A DNA stretch of 64,000 nt from contig JBALWA010000006.1 of the NCBI GenBank assembly GCA_036960305.1, forward strand, positions 1-64,000. The letters run 5' to 3'. Source of the DNA: JBALVT01 sp036960305. Its GTDB lineage: Bacteria; Pseudomonadota; Gammaproteobacteria; Pseudomonadales; Halieaceae. Positions 52,195 through 60,275 of the stretch are shown here, one piece after another; position 1 is the stretch's first letter; each line of letters starts with the position of its first letter. The position numbers and the translations under genes were made by a program. The notes under the pieces are model-generated. The model saw only the letters and a program-made list of their open reading frames with translations. It had not been told where the DNA came from and did no database searches.

Positions 52195-52951
52195 TCTACT
52201 GGCAGGCAAGGTCGCCATTGTAAGCGGCGCGGCCCACCCTAAGGGGATAGGCCGTGCCATTGTCACGGCCCTGTCCACCCACGGTGCTACCGTGGTGGGC
52301 ACCGACCTGGCCGGAGCCAAGGGCCTCGCCGACATCGACGGCCTGGCCTGTGATGTCACCGATATCGCCCAGGTCGAGGCGGCCGTGGCAGCGGTGATTC
52401 AGCAACACGGTAGGCTGGACATCCTGGTCAACAACGCCGGTGTGGGTCTGGGCTCGGCGGACTTCCTGGCGCTTACCGAACGCGACTGGGATATCAGCCT
52501 GGCGGTTAATCTGCGCGGCGTGGCAAACTGCTGCACGGCGGCCATACCCCATATGCTGGCCAATGGCGGCAGTATCATTAACGTCGCGTCCCTGGCAGGT
52601 GTCGGCGCACTGGACGCCATCCCGGCGTGTTACACCGCCAGTAAATTCGCAGCGGTGGGCCTGACCAAACAACTGGCCATCCAGTACGCGGCCAATCGTA
52701 TACGGGTCAACGCCCTGTGCCCGGGCTCGGTGGTAACGCAAATGCACCAGAACAGTATGGTACTGCTGGCGGAAGCACACGACATCACGCCCGCGCAGGC
52801 GCAGGAACTGGAAAATGCCAACATCGCCCTGGGCCGCTCAGCCGAGCCCGGGGAAGTAGGCAACAGCGCGGTGTACCTGGCCAGTGATCTGGCCAGCTAT
52901 GTCACCGGTGTTGCCCTGCCCGTGGCCGGCGGTATGGCCCCCGGATTATAG
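52187..52951 (+). CDS. SDR family oxidoreductase
   Basis: A 254-residue SDR with SGAAHPKGIGRAIVTAL (an unusual SAAHPKG insertion in the cofactor loop), NNAG, and CYTASKFAAVGLTK. The ATG at 52187 follows GAGAAG and overlaps the lyase gene end by 8 bases; the longer frame from 52040 is not used. Third gene of the aminotransferase operon. Confidence 0.84.
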   Translation: MADLLAGKVAIVSGAAHPKGIGRAIVTALSTHGATVVGTDLAGAKGLADIDGLACDVTDIAQVEAAVAAVIQQHGRLDILVNNAGVGLGSADFLALTERDWDISLAVNLRGVANCCTAAIPHMLANGGSIINVASLAGVGALDAIPACYTASKFAAVGLTKQLAIQYAANRIRVNALCPGSVVTQMHQNSMVLLAEAHDITPAQAQELENANIALGRSAEPGEVGNSAVYLASDLASYVTGVALPVAGGMAPGL

Positions 52952-52978
52952 AAACCCCGAATAGAGAACGAGAGCGCT

Positions 52979-54043
52979 ATGGCTAAAATGACCGACCAAC
53001 AACTGGCAAAATACCGGGCTATGGACCGGGAGGCCTTCGATTTTGCCGACCAAAATGTAGCCGGTTTTTTTGCCCGCGCCGCCGAGCAGGGCTACAGCCT
53101 GGACACCACCGGCTTTTTACAACACCCGGGGTTTTTCCAGGCACCGCACCGGCGCAGTGGTAAAGGAGTAGACATTGCCATGGTCGGCAGCCCCCTGGAC
53201 CTTGGCGCCATCGGCCTGGCCGGTACCCGTCACGGACCCCAGGCAGTGCGTCAGCACAGCCGCAACTACGGGCCCATCAACGACCGCAGTGGCAACATTC
53301 CCTTTGAACAATGCAGCATCATCGATTACGGCGATGTGGAGTGGTCCGCCACCGACTTGCAGGTACGGCTGGAAGACATCTACGCTGTATTCGCAGAGTT
53401 GGCCAAGGCAGGTTGTTACACCCTCAACTGCGGTGGCGAGCACACCACCACCTTCGGCGCCCTCAAGGGACTGAGCGAAGCCCACAACGACAGCTTTGCG
53501 GTAATTCATATCGATGCCCATTCCGACACCATGGCGAGCTGGGGCGGGGACAAGGTGAATGATGGCTCTATCTTCAGACAAGCCGTGTTACATGGCTATA
53601 TCGACCCGGAAAAAACCGTACAGATCGGCATTCGCGGCCGCTCCAACTTCCTGTGGGAGTTTGCCCACGACGCCGGCATGACCGTCATCTACGCTGATGA
53701 GGTATTTGAAAAAGGCACGCAATATGTGATCGACAAGGCACGCGAGATTGTCGGCGACAGCAAAACCTACTTCTCCTTCGACGTGGATGGACTGGACAGT
53801 AACTACATGATGGGCACGACCGGACCGGAGCCCTTTGGCCTGACTCCCAGGCAAGTGCGCGAAATTATTTTCGGCGCCAGGGGCCTGCATATTATCGGTG
53901 CGGATATGGTCGAGACCAACCCCAACCGCGACCCGGACGGCAAGAGCAGCCATATCGCCGCAGCGCTATTCTTTGAATTGCTGTGCCTGCTGGCTGATAC
54001 CCGGGTTGAGCGTGAGCGCTGCGGACAAACGTGCTGGACGTGA
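52979..54043 (+). CDS. ureohydrolase (agmatinase / guanidino-acid hydrolase family), divergent
   Basis: A 354-residue arginase-fold enzyme. All six metal ligands are present: H155 in CGGEHT, D179, H181 and D183 in IDAHSDT, and D268 and D270 in SFDVDGLD. Two normally conserved neighbours differ: GGDH is GGEH here, and DGLDP is DGLDS. It has an N-terminal extension of about 60 residues before the arginase core. It probably cleaves a guanidino compound to urea and an amine, but agmatine is not certain. Last gene of the aminotransferase operon. Confidence 0.86.
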   Translation: MAKMTDQQLAKYRAMDREAFDFADQNVAGFFARAAEQGYSLDTTGFLQHPGFFQAPHRRSGKGVDIAMVGSPLDLGAIGLAGTRHGPQAVRQHSRNYGPINDRSGNIPFEQCSIIDYGDVEWSATDLQVRLEDIYAVFAELAKAGCYTLNCGGEHTTTFGALKGLSEAHNDSFAVIHIDAHSDTMASWGGDKVNDGSIFRQAVLHGYIDPEKTVQIGIRGRSNFLWEFAHDAGMTVIYADEVFEKGTQYVIDKAREIVGDSKTYFSFDVDGLDSNYMMGTTGPEPFGLTPRQVREIIFGARGLHIIGADMVETNPNRDPDGKSSHIAAALFFELLCLLADTRVERERCGQTCWT

Positions 54044-54056
54044 GTTGCCAGTAAAC

Positions 54057-55157
54057 CTACTGCCCCGGTATCAGGTGTACCTTACCGACAAATTCCTCTG
54101 ACTGATTGCGATTAACCATCAGTTCGAAGGCCTTCTGAGCCTCGGACATGGGGAATGAGTGCGTAATCAGCTGATCCAGTTTTGACTGAATCCACGGGTC
54201 GCAAAGAATCCGCAAAATATCCTTGCGGTGATTGAAGTTCACATCAAAATGCGCCGTGACGACTTTGTGGCCCCAACACAATGCCGATTCAGTATGCATA
54301 TTCCAGGTGAGGCTTTCACCTTCATGCGCTGCATAGCCCAACAGCATCAGCGTACCGTAGTGGCGGGTGGCCTCCAGACATCGCTGCTGGTAATAGGGAT
54401 ATCCCGAGCATTCAAAGGAAAAATCAACCCCCCTACCCTGGGGTGTGAGCGCCTTCACCTGCTCCAGCCAATCATGGTCATCCGGATTGACCACATGATC
54501 AGCATCGAAGCGCTCCACTGCAGCGGACATACGCGCCGGGTCTCGACCCAGCACAATGACTTTCGCCCCGCGATATTTAAGGTTAACCAGCGTGGCCAGG
54601 CCAATAAAACCGACACCGCCCACCAGACATACACTTTCAGGCTCTACATGCAGGTCACGTATACCGCTGTAGGTACAACCAATCAGGCAATTTGCCGCGC
54701 TTGCGTACTTGTAGCTAAGCCCCTCGGGGATTTCCTCCAGCATATTGGTGGGCACCAATCGGTACTCACAAAAGCCGTTGCCACCGGACTCGCTGCCATT
54801 GACCGATTCAATATCCGTAGGCAGTTTGAGATTAATACAGTGCGTAGCACCCAGACCGTTCTCGCACACCCAACACTCCCCACAGGCCCAACCTTGAAAG
54901 GCGACTACCCGCTGGCCAACAGACCAACGTGTCTCACCGGGCCCAATCGCCACGATCTCACCACAACCTTCATGGCCAGCATGGGCGCAGCCCTCGTGAA
55001 ACTCATAGAATCCAGTTTCGAAAATTCTGTGCTCAATACAATTGGGTGCCACTGCTTGCCTTATCAACACGAATCCCGCTACGGGTTCGCTGACCGGGGT
55101 TTCAACCACCGTGGCCTTGCCCTGCTCGATGTGAAGTACTTTATTGGTGATACTCAT
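54057..55157 (-). CDS. zinc-dependent alcohol dehydrogenase family protein
   Basis: A 366-residue medium-chain dehydrogenase. The catalytic-domain region includes NCIEHRIFETGFYEFHEGCAHAGHEGCGEIV with GHE, and the Cys cluster CGECWVCENGLGATHC that is likely to bind structural zinc. The NAD motif is VGGVGFIGLATLV. It converges on the ureohydrolase gene. Last gene of the Ldh-MFS-SRPBCC-SDR-ADH operon; its start overlaps the SDR stop. Confidence 0.86.
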   Translation of the reverse strand: MSITNKVLHIEQGKATVVETPVSEPVAGFVLIRQAVAPNCIEHRIFETGFYEFHEGCAHAGHEGCGEIVAIGPGETRWSVGQRVVAFQGWACGECWVCENGLGATHCINLKLPTDIESVNGSESGGNGFCEYRLVPTNMLEEIPEGLSYKYASAANCLIGCTYSGIRDLHVEPESVCLVGGVGFIGLATLVNLKYRGAKVIVLGRDPARMSAAVERFDADHVVNPDDHDWLEQVKALTPQGRGVDFSFECSGYPYYQQRCLEATRHYGTLMLLGYAAHEGESLTWNMHTESALCWGHKVVTAHFDVNFNHRKDILRILCDPWIQSKLDQLITHSFPMSEAQKAFELMVNRNQSEEFVGKVHLIPGQ

Positions 55158-55912
55158 TGGCTTATCAGCGCCAGTTGTTCATTGGTGAAACCCAGGGACA
55201 TACCACCATCGACATTGATCACCTGGCCATTGATGTAACTGGCGTCATCAGAAGCCAAAAAGTGAAACACCGCCGCCACTTCCTCCGGCTCGGCGATGCG
55301 CTGCGCTGCCGTGGCGTTACGGCCGATTTTCTCGAACAGCGCGATGTCCCTGGCTGCCATGGGCGTACGGATAAACGAAGGCGCAACGGCGTTCACTCGA
55401 ATCCTGCGGTTGGCCAGTTCCAGCGCAGACATCTGCGTCAAGTTAACCACCGCCGCCTTGCTCGCCGAGTAAGGGCCCGATCCCGGGAACATGAGACTGG
55501 CACCCAGTGACGCGGTGTTGACGATGGCACCACCGTCCTTCATCTGTGCAGGACCATACTTAAGCCCATTGAGTACCCCCAGGGTATTGATTTCAAACAA
55601 CCGCCGGGTAAGCGCCTCGTCGCACTCTTCGATGGTCACGCCATCTTCGCCACCAATACCGGCGTTGTTCACCAGAATATCCAACTTACCCAGCTCGGCG
55701 ACGACAGAGGCAATGCCGGCCTGTACGGCGTCGGCACTGGCAACATTCATTGTCACGAACAGGAAACCCTCGGACTGTGCGACACCCTGCTCGTCGGCCA
55801 GATCGGCTATCGCCACGGCGGCACCGGCTGCCTTAAAACGCCGCGCCACTTCCAAACCGATACCACTGGCACCGCCCGTCACCAGCGCGACTTTGTTGTT
55901 AAGTGAAAACAT
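55154..55912 (-). CDS. SDR family oxidoreductase
   Basis: A 252-residue classical SDR. TGGASGIGLEVARRF, NNAG, and the site SLGASLMFPGSGPYSASKA (Tyr/Lys). The ATG at 55912 is preferred because GAGGG lies 8 bases upstream; the frame has another ATG at 55927. It couples to the ADH gene by a 4-base overlap. Probable NAD-dependent oxidation in the same pathway. Confidence 0.86.
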   Translation of the reverse strand: MFSLNNKVALVTGGASGIGLEVARRFKAAGAAVAIADLADEQGVAQSEGFLFVTMNVASADAVQAGIASVVAELGKLDILVNNAGIGGEDGVTIEECDEALTRRLFEINTLGVLNGLKYGPAQMKDGGAIVNTASLGASLMFPGSGPYSASKAAVVNLTQMSALELANRRIRVNAVAPSFIRTPMAARDIALFEKIGRNATAAQRIAEPEEVAAVFHFLASDDASYINGQVINVDGGMSLGFTNEQLALISQ

Positions 55913-55927
55913 CTTTGTGGCCCTCAT

Positions 55928-56431
55928 TCAAAAATAGCTGCGAACGTCACAGCTGACGCCACCGATCAGCGTCGCCAGCTTTTGCATACTGGCTTCATTC
56001 ACCGCCGGTAGCATCACCGGCAGAATACGTTGATATTCCTCACCCTCGATCAGGTCACTATAGATCTTCCAACTCATCACGCCGCTATCGGGGCCCGTCT
56101 CTTCAATCTCGATCTGGGCGACATAATCCTTGATCGGAAAATCCACCCCCTTGGCCAGGTACACGTAGCGCCGGGGTGGATCCCAGTGAAGAATTTCTTC
56201 AAACACATCGCCAAAAAAAGTGAATTCCACATTGAAGGTCTGTTCTTCCCCCGCCACTTTTGGGTGCATCTTCACCCGGCGGGCCAGCAGGTACCAGTCA
56301 GTGATGCGTTCGGGATCACCCATAATGTCGAAGACCTGGTTAGCCGTGAAACCTTCGTACGTAATGCGGGCGTCCATACGCAGTGTTGCGCGGGTATAAG
56401 TCGTGATGTCAAAAACTGGCTCGGTGTTCAT
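55928..56431 (-). CDS. SRPBCC/START-like ligand-binding protein
   Basis: A 167-residue helix-grip fold protein (SRPBCC). FTANQVFDIMGDPERITDWYLLARR and the ending NEASMQKLATLIGG match the START-like family, which binds a small hydrophobic molecule or acts as a cyclase. The role here is unknown. It overlaps the MFS gene by 4 bases. Confidence 0.8.
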   Translation of the reverse strand: MNTEPVFDITTYTRATLRMDARITYEGFTANQVFDIMGDPERITDWYLLARRVKMHPKVAGEEQTFNVEFTFFGDVFEEILHWDPPRRYVYLAKGVDFPIKDYVAQIEIEETGPDSGVMSWKIYSDLIEGEEYQRILPVMLPAVNEASMQKLATLIGGVSCDVRSYF

Positions 56432-57576
56432 ACCGTTGCCTCCTCCGATTGAGTGGAAAGCTGGCGCGCCACAAGCACCATCAAGACCGTGCCAGTGGCA
56501 ATCAGGGCACCCATGGCTGTCAGCACAGGGCCATCCATTGCCTTCACTGCCCCGTACAGGGCAGGGCCGGAGGCCGCACCAACCGCCAGTGCAAACGACA
56601 TGAGTCCGGACATTTTGCCATTGCTATCAACAGCGGCAATCAGGCTCATCATGTAGGAAATTGCAAAGTAATAGCACAGTGGCAGCAAGGTCAGGACCGT
56701 AGCATAGGCCGCCTCACCCGGCTGACCGGAGAGCAGGCCAATAACACACAGTGCGGGAATGATGCTAAATACCAGGGGCCGCAACTGTCCAAATCGGTTA
56801 GCAACGCCCGCCGCCAACAGGGGGCCCACACCCGAGGTGATTAAGCCCACTGCCAACCAGAGCGCTGTGAAGCCAGATTCAAAGCCCTGCTCAGAGCCAA
56901 TACGCTCCAGGAATACCCACAGCCCGGCAAAGCCGGCAAAGCTTATAGCCAGCGCGGCCAGAGCCAGTACACCCCGCCAGAGACTACCGCCGGTATCGTT
57001 CAGTTGTTGTGTCAGTCGGCCGGTGGCCGGCATGGCCAGGCTGGCTAGCAGGCACAGTAACACCACCAACAAGGCTGCCAAAAGCATGTGCTGCACGCCG
57101 GGCCCTATCAGCCACCCCAACGACATCAACACCAGCAGACCTGCGGGAACCAGTTGCTCCACCGACAACTTGATCGCGTAGACACGTTCCGTGTTGTCCA
57201 TGTCAGACGCGAGGGTAAGGCTAATGGGATATAACATGCCGGCCCCGACCCCCACAACAGTGATAGCCAACTGAACCTGAGAGTAGGTATCACCCCGGTA
57301 CGCGACCGCGAGTGCCGACAACATAATGGCGAAGCCAGCCAGGCCAGTCAGGCGCCAGCTCCAGCGCCTGATCCAGAGAGGCGAAGATAGTGCCACCAAC
57401 GCGTAGGAGGAAAAATAGGCCGTGGCAATCAGGCCGCTCTGCAAATCATCCAGGTCGAAGCGCTCAGCCATCGCGCCCACCAGCACCGGCATAATGGCAA
57501 ACACGATGATAGCGGCGGTACCGGTCCCTGCCGCCGCCGCGATAAAGGGTAAGCGGTCGAGTCCGCTGTTTGCCAT
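56428..57576 (-). CDS. MFS transporter (second, paralogue of 44975)
   Basis: A 382-residue MFS protein. MANSGLDRL is the start; an open frame reaches 57645 but overlaps the Ldh gene. The repeated pattern LQSGLIATAYFSSY mirrors QAGLIASAYFATY in the 44975 MFS, so they are close paralogues. Downstream of Ldh and upstream of SRPBCC. Likely an uptake permease for the same family of substrates. Confidence 0.84.
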   Translation of the reverse strand: MANSGLDRLPFIAAAAGTGTAAIIVFAIMPVLVGAMAERFDLDDLQSGLIATAYFSSYALVALSSPLWIRRWSWRLTGLAGFAIMLSALAVAYRGDTYSQVQLAITVVGVGAGMLYPISLTLASDMDNTERVYAIKLSVEQLVPAGLLVLMSLGWLIGPGVQHMLLAALLVVLLCLLASLAMPATGRLTQQLNDTGGSLWRGVLALAALAISFAGFAGLWVFLERIGSEQGFESGFTALWLAVGLITSGVGPLLAAGVANRFGQLRPLVFSIIPALCVIGLLSGQPGEAAYATVLTLLPLCYYFAISYMMSLIAAVDSNGKMSGLMSFALAVGAASGPALYGAVKAMDGPVLTAMGALIATGTVLMVLVARQLSTQSEEATV

Positions 57577-57577
57577 A

Positions 57578-58717
57578 TCAGGCGCCGCCCGCCGCCTTGA
57601 AATCAGCCCGCAGCTGATCTTCATCCAGACCGTAACGGCCCGCAATATTCACAAAGAAAGGGTCCCAGTGATTGGTGAGCACGTCTACCGTGTCACTACC
57701 CTGCTGCAGAAACTCATAGCCTCTGGATCCAGGAATACGCACCGAATGCCCGGGCCGGGGCTCACAATTCGCCAGCGCCTCTACATAGTCATCAGAGCGC
57801 GCTTTGACTGCGTCGATGGAGCCGAACTTCGCGGGGTTAATACACAAGTAATAGCTACCCCCGACAAACGTGCCCTCATAGTTAGCGTCGGGGGCCACGG
57901 CTTCCTCGACTGAAGGCAGTGACGTGGAGGGCACACCCAGTGGATTGATCACTGCAGTCATCGCCTCATTCCACATATTCAGGGCGTAGGTGCGAGGATT
58001 CTCCAACTGGCCAGCGGCGCTGCAATCCCACACCCTGCCATAACCCTCTACTGGTTTGGCATAGGGCGTGACGTCGTCGCTGAGCTCCCCCGTCTTCGGA
58101 TCGATCAACCATTTACCCTTGAGCGGCTGGTTGTGTATCGCGGCCTCGGCCACGTCGGCATCGTAAAATTCTGCCAGTGCCACACTGGCCCAGATAGGGG
58201 GTTGGTTACCGGCGGGGGTTATCGCGTCAAAGGGAGGGCAGGACAACAGGTTATGCATACCACCAAACGGGGCAGCAAGCCGTACCGAATTGTTGGAAGA
58301 GAAGGCCATCATGTCTTGTTCGAAAGCTTTATACACATAGCGAGCAAAACTGCCCGCGTCGTTGTGGTTGCCGCCAAACACGATAGCAATACCGTATTCT
58401 CTTGCCTTGGTAATGGCCAGGTCAGCCATCAGATTGAGACACCAATAACCCGAGGCACGATGTCCGTCGATGGTGGCCCAGGTAGGGCCCTCGTCCACCA
58501 CCTCGGGTTTGGCTGTAATATCCAGTACGCCCAACTGCAAGGGTATATCGATAGCCTCATACACGCCCAGGCCCTGGTTCAACTTGCCTTGTTTGTGCGC
58601 AAAACAAATAGCGTCGGCGATATAGTGGGCCTCTTCTTCACAGCCCCCCGCCGCCATCCACACCCGTTTCATCGAGTAATACAGAAATTGGACACTTTCG
58701 CTACGTGTTTCGGACAT
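57578..58717 (-). CDS. Ldh family NAD(P)-dependent oxidoreductase (malate/lactate dehydrogenase-like)
   Basis: A 379-residue protein of the Ldh2/MDH2 fold, which is unrelated to normal lactate dehydrogenase. GNHNDAGSFARYVYKAFEQDM and NSVRLAAPFGG are signature stretches. Family members reduce 2-oxo acids, or cyclic imines such as delta1-piperideine-2-carboxylate and delta1-pyrroline-2-carboxylate, with NADPH. Next to aminotransferase and decarboxylase genes, an imine reductase is plausible. First gene of its operon. Confidence 0.82.
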   Translation of the reverse strand: MSETRSESVQFLYYSMKRVWMAAGGCEEEAHYIADAICFAHKQGKLNQGLGVYEAIDIPLQLGVLDITAKPEVVDEGPTWATIDGHRASGYWCLNLMADLAITKAREYGIAIVFGGNHNDAGSFARYVYKAFEQDMMAFSSNNSVRLAAPFGGMHNLLSCPPFDAITPAGNQPPIWASVALAEFYDADVAEAAIHNQPLKGKWLIDPKTGELSDDVTPYAKPVEGYGRVWDCSAAGQLENPRTYALNMWNEAMTAVINPLGVPSTSLPSVEEAVAPDANYEGTFVGGSYYLCINPAKFGSIDAVKARSDDYVEALANCEPRPGHSVRIPGSRGYEFLQQGSDTVDVLTNHWDPFFVNIAGRYGLDEDQLRADFKAAGGA

Positions 58718-58831
58718 GGTGTTTATCCTGAAGCCATTAGTATTTATTCGTATTCAGAGCGTAATTGTAGTGGCTGGGAGAGCCTGAGGGGTATACCCCC
58801 TTGTGGTGACAGCCGCACTTCCCGGGACTGT

Positions 58832-59575
58832 CTACCGCAGCACCGCTGCCATCGTCTCTCCAATCCCGGCGTGAATCACCAGGTCTGCCGCTGCATCCAT
58901 ATCGGTGGGCTGTTGATTCACGATGACCAGTTTGGCGCCATTTTGTCGGGCTATCCCGGGAAACGCGGCGGCCGGATAGACGGTTAGGGAAGACCCAAGG
59001 ACCAGGAATAGGTCACAGGCCAGGGTCTCCTGCTCAGCTCGTCGCATCGGCTCCTCCGGCATCATCTGGCCAAAGGAGATCGTAGCGAGCTTCACTATAC
59101 CGCCGCAGCTGGCGCAGGGGCCTACCGTATGGGTTTCCCGAAAGCCCTTTTCAACCTCGGCTATCTCCACCCTCAGGCTGCAATCAACACAATGTGCATA
59201 GGTCGCATTGCCGTGTAACTCGATTACCTGCTCGGGTGGAATACCCGAATTCTGGTGCAGGTTGTCGATATTTTGGGTGATCACCGAAGTAACTTTGCCC
59301 TGTGCCACCCAATTGGCCACCACAAAATGGCCGCTATTGGGCTGTGCCGTCATAAAGCCGCCACGGTGTTCAAACCACTGCTGCCAGGATGCCTGTCTGG
59401 CGGATTCAGAGCCAATGAAGTCCTGATAATCGGTTGGCTTTATTTTCGTCCACAGGCCGCCGGGGCCGCGGAAGTCCGGGATACCCGACTCGGTGCTGAT
59501 ACCGGCGCCCGTGAAGACTACCGCGCGTTTGCTGGCCGCGAGCAGCTCCTGGAGCAGTGTAATCTGACTCGTCAT
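58832..59575 (-). CDS. NAD-dependent protein deacylase, Sir2 family (CobB-like)
   Basis: A 247-residue sirtuin. GAGISTESGIPDFRG at about 23-37, TQNIDNLHQNSG, the catalytic His121 in IELHGNATYAH, and the zinc pairs C129/C132 and C154/C157. It removes acyl groups from lysines using NAD. The Tyr and Arg that mark desuccinylases (YxxR) are not present at the expected place; the region reads SARQASWQQW, so a deacetylase is favoured. It is likely monocistronic. Confidence 0.9.
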   Translation of the reverse strand: MTSQITLLQELLAASKRAVVFTGAGISTESGIPDFRGPGGLWTKIKPTDYQDFIGSESARQASWQQWFEHRGGFMTAQPNSGHFVVANWVAQGKVTSVITQNIDNLHQNSGIPPEQVIELHGNATYAHCVDCSLRVEIAEVEKGFRETHTVGPCASCGGIVKLATISFGQMMPEEPMRRAEQETLACDLFLVLGSSLTVYPAAAFPGIARQNGAKLVIVNQQPTDMDAAADLVIHAGIGETMAAVLR

Positions 59576-59653
59576 CGCCTTACCCCTCTATCATGATTCG
59601 TACTATAATCGCTGCGCTGCCAAATACACACCCACGTCTTAACCCGAGTCGTC

Positions 59654-60259
59654 ATGTCCCTGATAATAGCCATGAGCCTGTTCGCACTGTCCATGTCGGT
59701 TTCTCCCGGCCCTGTGAACCTGGTGACCTTTTCCTCCGGACTGAACTATGGCTTTGTCCCCTCACTGCCCTTTGTGGCGGGAGGCGCACTGGGATTTACC
59801 CTGCTGCTGGTAGTTGTCGGGCTGGGTTTGGGGCAGCTCATCGCCTTGAGCCCCCTGTTCATGCAGGTACTGACCTACGCCGGCACGGCCTTCATCTGTT
59901 ATATGGGTTACAAAATTGCCACTGCCCACCCGGAACTGCCGGGGGCCCCTGAGCGCCAACCACACTTTCTACAAGGCGCGGCACTGCAGTGGCTCAACCC
60001 CAAGGCGTGGATAGGCAGTCTTTCGGGCATTTCAGCCTTCGAGGCGACACTGGGAAATGGCCTTTTCTTCTTCGCCAGTCTCTATGGGGTCATTTGCTTC
60101 TTCTCTATCGCCCTGTGGGCCTTGGCAGGCTCCAAAGTAAGTGGTCTCCTACAGAACAGGCGTCACTTGTTGTGGTGCAACCGCGTCATGGGCGGCCTGC
60201 TTATACTCGTCGCTTTCTATCTTCTAGCGCTGCATCTTGTTGCGCAGTCAAACAGCTAA
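59654..60259 (+). CDS. LysE/RhtB family translocator
   Basis: A 201-residue inner-membrane exporter with about six hydrophobic segments. The N-terminal SVSPGPVNLVTFSSGLNYGF motif and AALQWLNPKAWIGSLS are family signatures. It exports amino acids or their analogues. Divergent from the sirtuin gene. No strong ribosome site before the ATG. The serine hydrolase begins 17 bases after it. Confidence 0.87.
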   Translation: MSLIIAMSLFALSMSVSPGPVNLVTFSSGLNYGFVPSLPFVAGGALGFTLLLVVVGLGLGQLIALSPLFMQVLTYAGTAFICYMGYKIATAHPELPGAPERQPHFLQGAALQWLNPKAWIGSLSGISAFEATLGNGLFFFASLYGVICFFSIALWALAGSKVSGLLQNRRHLLWCNRVMGGLLILVAFYLLALHLVAQSNS

Positions 60260-60275
60260 CTTCATTGGAGAAAAA

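Noticed and set aside
54228..55238. 336-residue plus-strand ORF opposite the alcohol dehydrogenase
   Set aside because: It lies over the conserved zinc ADH and the end of the SDR. Its residues show no motif.
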